A stretch of 64,000 nucleotides of DNA. Origin: Seongchinamella sediminis (lineage in GTDB: Bacteria; Pseudomonadota; Gammaproteobacteria; Pseudomonadales; Halieaceae). Below, piece after piece: positions 58,778 through 64,000 of this stretch (its first letter is position 1; each line of letters starts with the position of its first letter). The stretch is from the NCBI RefSeq assembly GCF_003457605.1, contig NZ_QRAN01000004.1:186001-250000 (forward strand), read 5' to 3'. The notes under the pieces were generated by a model. The model did not search any database and was not told the origin of the DNA. It worked only from the letters and a program-made list of their open reading frames with translations. The translations under genes were made by a program, and so were the position numbers.

Positions 58778-61456
58778 GTGCCCACGAACAGTTCCCCCCT
58801 TTTTGATCTGGGCAGGCTGCAAGCCCTGCTTGACGACGGCGTCCTGCTGCTGACGCCAAACCTGCGCCTGGCACGTCGCATCAAGGCGGAATGGGATCGG
58901 CAACAAATGGGCGCCGGCAAACAGGTATGGCGCCCCGCCGCCGTGAAGGCGCTCGAGCACTGGCTGGAACAGTGCTGGCAGGCGGCGGTGAACAAGGGCC
59001 AGGTCGAGGCAGGGCGGGTGTTGACCGGCCAGCAGGAGTCGGAGCTGTGGCGGCTGGTGATCGAGGATGATCGGGCGCAACACGGCGAATACAGCCTGTT
59101 GCAGAGCGGCTCGGCCGCCGACCTCGCCCGCCAGGCCCGTGACAACCTGCTGCGGGCGCAGCTGGACATGGCCCGGCCCGCGGTGGCCAGCGAGTTTCGC
59201 CTGGACCCCGATTGCAGCACCTTCCAGCGCTGGCTGCAGGCCTTTGAACAGCGGCTGGCGCAACTGCAGGCGCTGACGACGGTTGACCGCCTGGTGGCGC
59301 TGGCCGGTGTGGCTGCAGGCGGGGAGCTGCCGCGGGTAGCCCTGGTTGACTTCGATGACGTGACCCCACTGCACCGGGCCTGTCTCAAGCGGCTGGCGAC
59401 TGAGGTGGTCGAGGTCGCCAGCGCGGCGGGCGAGGCTCCCCTGGTGGCCCGCAGCTATCCGGACCGGCAGGCAGAGCTGGGCGCCGTCGCCCGGTGGGCG
59501 GCGGAGCAGTACCGTCAGCGGCCGCAGGCGCGGCTGGGGATACTGCTGGCGGACATGCACGCTGACCGGGCGCCGCTTGAGTACCTGTTGCGCCGGGAGT
59601 TTGATTGCCTCGGCGAAAATTACACGGCCCTGCCGGTCAATTTCTCCACCGGCATCAGCCTGGACCGGGCCCCGGTGGTGCGCGATGCCCTGCGGGTGCT
59701 GGCGAGCTGCGGCAGCCAGCTGCCCATGGCCGATATCCTCGGCCTGGTCCGCTCGCGCTTCGTCGCGCTGCCTGACCGGGACGATGCGCGCTGCGTGAAG
59801 CTGCTGCAGCAGTTGTTCGAGGACGGCGCGGAGCAGGTCGATAGCGGCCGGCTGCGCTACCTTGCCAGGCGGGTAAAAGTGGCCGACGAGCAGGGCCTCA
59901 GCCTCGGTACAGTCTTATCCCAGTGCAGCGAAATGCGCCTGCAGCGGCTGCGGCAAGCGCCCTCCGCCTGGGTTGCCGACCTGACCCGGGTGCTGGACGC
60001 CTGGGGCTGGCCCGGCTCCGGCCCGCTGGATTCCCTGGAGTACCAGCAGGTGGAATCCTGGTACCGGGTGCTGGAGACTTTCGCTTCCCACGACTCCCTT
60101 TGCGGCGAGCTGGACCTGGGTCCGGCGGTGGCCCTGCTGCAACGCTGCTGCCAGGCGCAGGTATCACAGCCCCAGACCGCCGACAGTCGTATCCAGGTGC
60201 TGGGGCCGCTGGAAGCGGCAGGGCTGCAGTTCGACGATATCTGGTTTTGCGGCCTGCAGGGTAGCCGCTGGCCGGCGCCGGCCAGGCCCAACCCCTTTAT
60301 TCCCATGGTGCTGCAGCGCAGGCATGAAATGCCGCACAGCAGCAGTGAGCGCGAGTGGCAGTATGCCGCGACGCTGATGCGCCAGTACCGTGCCGGCTGC
60401 CGGCACATGACCGGAAGCTACGCCCGCCAGCTGGACGGCGCCCCGGAACTGCCCAGCCCACTGCTGCGGGGCGCCAGCCTGGACGCTGTGGATACCGCCG
60501 CCGGGCCACCCGCCCAGTGGCTGCAACTGGCCGGCGAGGCGCAGCTACTGTACCGCCGCGACCATCAGGCGCCGCCCCTGACGGAGGCTGAGCTGGCCGC
60601 CGTTCGCGGCGGCAGCGGTATCATCCAGGCCCAGGCGAACTGCCCGTTCCAGGCCTTTGCCGGCAAACGGCTGCGGCTGGAACCGCTGGCCGACACCCGG
60701 GCCGGGCTCAGTGCGGCCGACCGCGGCAGTATTCTGCACGACGCCCTGTATGCCCTCTGGGGCAGCCTGGAAAACAGCGACCGGCTGCACGCCGCCGACG
60801 AGGCGGCTATCGCCGCGGCGGTGGGCAGCGCCGTCGACAGTGCGCTGGCGGCGGTGCCCGAGGGCCTGCGCCAGCTGGTCGGCATGCACTGCCTGGACCT
60901 GGAGCGGGAGCGCCTGCGGCAGCTGCTGCAGGAGTGGCTGCAACTGGAGCGCAGCCGGGCACCGTTTACCGTGATCGCCCGGGAAGCCCCGCTGAGTTTC
61001 AGGCTGGGCGAACTGGAACTGAAGCTGCGGGTGGACCGGATCGACGAGCTCGGCGACGGTTCCCGCCTGCTGATCGATTACAAGTCCGGCCGCAACAGCC
61101 TGGCCCACTGGCTGGGGGAGCGCCCGTCACAGCCGCAGTTGCCGCTGTACGGGCTGGCGTCCCCGGTCGCGGCGCTGGCATTTGCCGAGGTCAGGCCCCG
61201 CCAGAGCCGCTTTCTGGGACTCGGGCAGGTGAGCGGTGTCAGCGGCGTCCAGGATGATATAGCAAAGGGCGTGAAGCGCTATTCCGCCTGCGAGGACTGG
61301 GATTCCCTGCTCGGCGAGTGGCAGCGCAACCTGTCGCGCCTGGCGGAGGATTTTATCGCCGGCGAGGCCGCGGTAGATCCGCTGGCCAGCGCCTGTAATT
61401 TCTGTGGCCTGGACGCCCTGTGCCGGGTCGCCGTTGCTGGGGAGGACGGGGCGTGA
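58778..61456 (+). CDS. AddB-like PD-(D/E)XK nuclease (DNA repair)
   Basis: This 892-residue protein resembles the TIGR03623 branch of AddB-like repair proteins. The helicase-like N-terminal half lacks clear Walker motifs. The C-terminal nuclease has GSILHDALYALW, RVDRIDELG and LIDYKSGR. NCPFQAF and CNFCGLDALC (C-x2-C-x5-C) give the four Fe-S cysteines that pin the nuclease domain. GTG 58778 has AGGAGG five to six bases upstream. The stop overlaps the AddA-like helicase start (GTGA). Confidence 0.88.
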   Translation: MPTNSSPLFDLGRLQALLDDGVLLLTPNLRLARRIKAEWDRQQMGAGKQVWRPAAVKALEHWLEQCWQAAVNKGQVEAGRVLTGQQESELWRLVIEDDRAQHGEYSLLQSGSAADLARQARDNLLRAQLDMARPAVASEFRLDPDCSTFQRWLQAFEQRLAQLQALTTVDRLVALAGVAAGGELPRVALVDFDDVTPLHRACLKRLATEVVEVASAAGEAPLVARSYPDRQAELGAVARWAAEQYRQRPQARLGILLADMHADRAPLEYLLRREFDCLGENYTALPVNFSTGISLDRAPVVRDALRVLASCGSQLPMADILGLVRSRFVALPDRDDARCVKLLQQLFEDGAEQVDSGRLRYLARRVKVADEQGLSLGTVLSQCSEMRLQRLRQAPSAWVADLTRVLDAWGWPGSGPLDSLEYQQVESWYRVLETFASHDSLCGELDLGPAVALLQRCCQAQVSQPQTADSRIQVLGPLEAAGLQFDDIWFCGLQGSRWPAPARPNPFIPMVLQRRHEMPHSSSEREWQYAATLMRQYRAGCRHMTGSYARQLDGAPELPSPLLRGASLDAVDTAAGPPAQWLQLAGEAQLLYRRDHQAPPLTEAELAAVRGGSGIIQAQANCPFQAFAGKRLRLEPLADTRAGLSAADRGSILHDALYALWGSLENSDRLHAADEAAIAAAVGSAVDSALAAVPEGLRQLVGMHCLDLERERLRQLLQEWLQLERSRAPFTVIAREAPLSFRLGELELKLRVDRIDELGDGSRLLIDYKSGRNSLAHWLGERPSQPQLPLYGLASPVAALAFAEVRPRQSRFLGLGQVSGVSGVQDDIAKGVKRYSACEDWDSLLGEWQRNLSRLAEDFIAGEAAVDPLASACNFCGLDALCRVAVAGEDGA

Positions 61457-64000
61457 CCATTGCCGATGCCAGGGAGCGCGCCGAAGCGCTGGATGTCAGC
61501 CGCAGTTTCTGTGTCACCGCGCCGGCGGGCTCGGGCAAGACCGAACTGCTGATCCAGCGTCTGCTGGGGCTGCTGGGCAGGGTGCAGCGTCCGGAACAGG
61601 TGCTGGCCATTACCTTTACCCGCAAGGCCGCCGCCGAAATGCGCGAGCGGGTGCTGCAGGCCCTGGAGGCAGCCCGGCAGGGATTGCCGGTAGCCGGTGC
61701 TCACCAGCAGGTCACGCGCGAGCTCGCGCTGGCAGCCCTGCGCAGAAGCGACGCTGAAAACTGGCACCTGTCGCGGGACATCTCCCGCCTCAATATCAAG
61801 ACCATCGACAGTTTCTGTGCCGGACTGACCCGGCAAATGCCAATCCTCAGCCGCTTTGGCGGCCAGGTGCAGGCAGTGGACGATGCCGCGCCCCTGTACC
61901 GGGAAGCGGTGGCCGAACTGTTTTCACTGGTCGGCTCCCGGCGCCCGGAAGCGCAGGACCTCGATCAACTGCTGCTGCACTTTGACAACAACTGGGAACG
62001 GCTGAGCGAATTGCTGGTGACCATGCTGGCCAAGCGCGACCAGTGGCACGACTACATGGGGGCCCGGCGTTCGTCCGCTGACGCCGAGCGGGCGCTGCGG
62101 CACACCGTGGCGTCGGTGATCAGCGAAACCCTGGGCGAACTGGCGACCCTGCTGGATCCCTGGCAGGACGAACTGCTGGACCTGTTCTGCTACGCCAGGC
62201 AAAACCTGGGTGAGAGTGTGCCGGCGGAATTTCCCGCGGCCAGCGCCGATAAGCTCGAGCAGTGGCGCTCTCTGGGGCAGATGCTGTTGACCCAGGGTGG
62301 CAGCTTCCGCAAGTCGGTGACGGTCAACAACGGCTTTCCCACCGGCAGCGACGAGGCCAGGGAGCGCAAGGAACATTTCAAGGACCTGGTCACCCGGATG
62401 AGCGCGGTGCCAGGGTTGGCCGCGGACCTGGCGGCGCTGTCCTCGCTGCCCAGCATGGACAATCACAGTGAGGCCTGGCAACTGGTGCTGCACCTCTCCC
62501 ACGTGCTGCCGCTGTTGGCCGCCTGCCTGTTGCTGGTGTTCGAGCGCCGCGGCGTGGTGGATCACAGCCAGGTCGCGTTGTCGGCACTCGATGCCCTGGG
62601 GGAGGATGACGCCCCCACCGAACTGGCCTTGCGTCTCGATTACAGTATCGAACACATTCTCGTGGATGAGTTCCAGGATACGGCCATCAACCAGTACCGG
62701 CTGGTCACCCGCCTGACCCGGGGCTGGGCGGAACACAATGAAAGCAATCCGCTAAATCCGCGTACGGTGTTTATCGTCGGTGACGGCATGCAGTCTATCT
62801 ACGGTTTCCGCAACGCCAATGTGGGACTGTTTCTCAAGGCCAGAGAAGAGGGTTTCAACGGCCTGGTGCCGGAAACCCTGGCCCTGCGCTGCAACTTTCG
62901 CTCGCAGCAGGGCGTGGTCGACTGGGTCAACGCCACCTTCAGCATTGCGTTTCCCAGCGAGGACAACGTCCGCCGCGGGCGGGTGAGTTTTACCGATGCG
63001 GTAGCGGTGAAGGAGCCGGGCGAGCAGCCCGCGGTGTCCCTGAACGCCTTCTGGGGCGAGCAGGCGCGGGACCAGGAAGCCCGGTGGTTATTAGCCCAGC
63101 TCAGGGACGGGCTGGCGGATCCGCAGCTGCAGAGCATCGCCATCCTCGGCCGCAGCCGCGGGCAGCTGGCGCCTGTCCTGCAGCTGCTGCGCCATCAGGG
63201 GCTGCCCTTTGCGTCACAGGAAATGGACGCGCTGGCGGGCTCACCCGCCATCGTCGACCTGATGACGCTCTGTCGGGTGCTGGCCAATCCGGCGGACCGG
63301 GTCGCCGCTTACGCCCTGTTGCGGGCGCCCTGGTGCGCCCTGTCGCTGGCTGATCTCGCGGCGCTGTCGGCGGCCTCGAGCGAGCCACGCTTGCAGAACA
63401 TTCCGGCACTGCTGGGCAGTGGCCAGGTGCCCGGTGGCATGAGCGCGGAGGGCGCGGCACGCCTGTCCCGGGTCGGCCAGTGCCTGCGCTGGGCCGAGCA
63501 GAAACGTGACCGGCTGTCACTGCGGGTGTGGGTAGAGCAGCTGTGGCAGTTCCTCGGTGGCCCAGGCTGCCTGCGCGAGACTCGCTTTCTCGCTGATGCC
63601 GAGCGTTTTCTCGGTCTGCTGCAGGACGCAGACGCGGAAGGCATAGGCCTCGATGTGCAGTGGCTCGAGCAGCGCATAGCCCGGCTGTACGCCTCCGGCG
63701 ACGACCCGGATGCGCGGCTGCAGGTGATGACCCTGCACAAGTCCAAGGGCCTGGAATTCGACTGGGTGCTGATTCCCGCCCTGGGGCAGGCCACTCGCGG
63801 CGACAGCCGTGATCTGCTGCTGTGGGACGAATACAACAGCAGTGCTGGGGAACGGGGTTTCCTGCTGGCAGCCGACGACCACTCCGATGACAAGACGCCG
63901 GGGCTGTACAACTTCCTGAAAAAACAACGGCGGGAAAAGTACCGTCTGGAAACCACGCGCCTGCTCTATGTCGGCGCTACCCGGGCCATCAAGCGGCTCA
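61453..64000 (+). CDS. AddA/UvrD-like helicase, C-terminus beyond window
   Basis: 849 complete codons are visible, with no stop before the edge. Walker A is TAPAGSGKTELLIQRL, motif Ia ITFTRKAAAEMRERV, motif II VDEFQDTA, motif III FIVGDGMQSIYGFRNA, motif IV CNFRSQQGVV, motif V VMTLHKSKGLEFDWVLIPAL and motif VI LLYVGATRA. This is the RecB/AddA branch of SF1A helicases; whether a C-terminal nuclease follows cannot be seen. It is coupled to the AddB-like gene, so the two probably form a double-strand-break end-processing complex. Confidence 0.9.
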   Translation, partial: MTIADARERAEALDVSRSFCVTAPAGSGKTELLIQRLLGLLGRVQRPEQVLAITFTRKAAAEMRERVLQALEAARQGLPVAGAHQQVTRELALAALRRSDAENWHLSRDISRLNIKTIDSFCAGLTRQMPILSRFGGQVQAVDDAAPLYREAVAELFSLVGSRRPEAQDLDQLLLHFDNNWERLSELLVTMLAKRDQWHDYMGARRSSADAERALRHTVASVISETLGELATLLDPWQDELLDLFCYARQNLGESVPAEFPAASADKLEQWRSLGQMLLTQGGSFRKSVTVNNGFPTGSDEARERKEHFKDLVTRMSAVPGLAADLAALSSLPSMDNHSEAWQLVLHLSHVLPLLAACLLLVFERRGVVDHSQVALSALDALGEDDAPTELALRLDYSIEHILVDEFQDTAINQYRLVTRLTRGWAEHNESNPLNPRTVFIVGDGMQSIYGFRNANVGLFLKAREEGFNGLVPETLALRCNFRSQQGVVDWVNATFSIAFPSEDNVRRGRVSFTDAVAVKEPGEQPAVSLNAFWGEQARDQEARWLLAQLRDGLADPQLQSIAILGRSRGQLAPVLQLLRHQGLPFASQEMDALAGSPAIVDLMTLCRVLANPADRVAAYALLRAPWCALSLADLAALSAASSEPRLQNIPALLGSGQVPGGMSAEGAARLSRVGQCLRWAEQKRDRLSLRVWVEQLWQFLGGPGCLRETRFLADAERFLGLLQDADAEGIGLDVQWLEQRIARLYASGDDPDARLQVMTLHKSKGLEFDWVLIPALGQATRGDSRDLLLWDEYNSSAGERGFLLAADDHSDDKTPGLYNFLKKQRREKYRLETTRLLYVGATRAIKRL

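Overview
The window is a GC-rich chromosomal segment from a marine-type gammaproteobacterium. Gene content and order fit the Halieaceae/Cellvibrionales area: ffs-dnaX-ybaB-recR, rnd-ycgL-ycgN, topA followed by a DUF6586 gene, ETF-QO divergent from etfBA, nfuA, MiaE, AcnB, and several lipid or xenobiotic enzymes. This placement is inference from family recognition, because no rRNA gene is present. There is no CRISPR array, prophage or transposase; most of the window is densely packed core genome.

Layout. 1-3 kb: the end of a secreted alpha/beta hydrolase, then small genes (amphi-Trp protein, EmrE-type SMR pump, CPXCG protein, MntP). 3-12 kb: housekeeping genes (acnB, DUF1289-miaE, ppiB-lpxH, glnS, cysS). 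11.5-14.5 kb: a trans-sulfuration-type lyase facing a decayed Lrp/AsnC regulator, folD, and a Pro-His-Arg tRNA cluster with a clear promoter. 14.5-23 kb: accessory metabolism (acyl-CoA dehydrogenase + APH-like phosphotransferase, two-way TetR/SDR region, sulfotransferase, a DUF1214-like protein, an OYE-family enzyme), then a gene for a 40-aa exported peptide. 23.5-28.5 kb: an RND efflux operon with its TetR gene and two matching operators at its promoter. 28.5-33.6 kb: SRP RNA, dnaX with a probable programmed -1 frameshift, ybaB, recR, rnd, ycgL, ycgN. 33.2-37.2 kb: membrane protein, VWA protein, MoxR ATPase, CoxE-like VWA protein. 37-44.6 kb: rRNA/tRNA methyltransferase, AraC and IclR regulators, glutaredoxin-like protein, USP, topA. 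44.7-48.4 kb: electron-transfer flavoprotein system. 48.4-58.7 kb: antiporter, sulfite reductase, small membrane proteins, metH, nfuA, DAHP synthase. 58.8-64 kb: an AddB-like nuclease and AddA-like helicase pair, the latter running off the window.

How genes work together. ETF-QO and EtfBA pass electrons from acyl-CoA dehydrogenases, one of which lies in the window, to quinone. MetH, FolD, the PLP lyase and sulfite reductase belong to one-carbon/sulfur metabolism. NfuA, preceded by an IscR-like site, supplies Fe-S clusters of the kind used by AcnB, MiaE's pathway, sulfite reductase, ETF-QO and the AddB-like nuclease.

The most unusual structure is in the convergent nfuA/DAHP-synthase intergenic region (56950-57561). 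Two ~195-nt copies of a hairpin-rich element lie in inverted orientation, differ in sequence, yet keep the same stems by paired substitutions. This suggests a selected nucleic-acid fold or a MITE-like family, and I do not recognise it.
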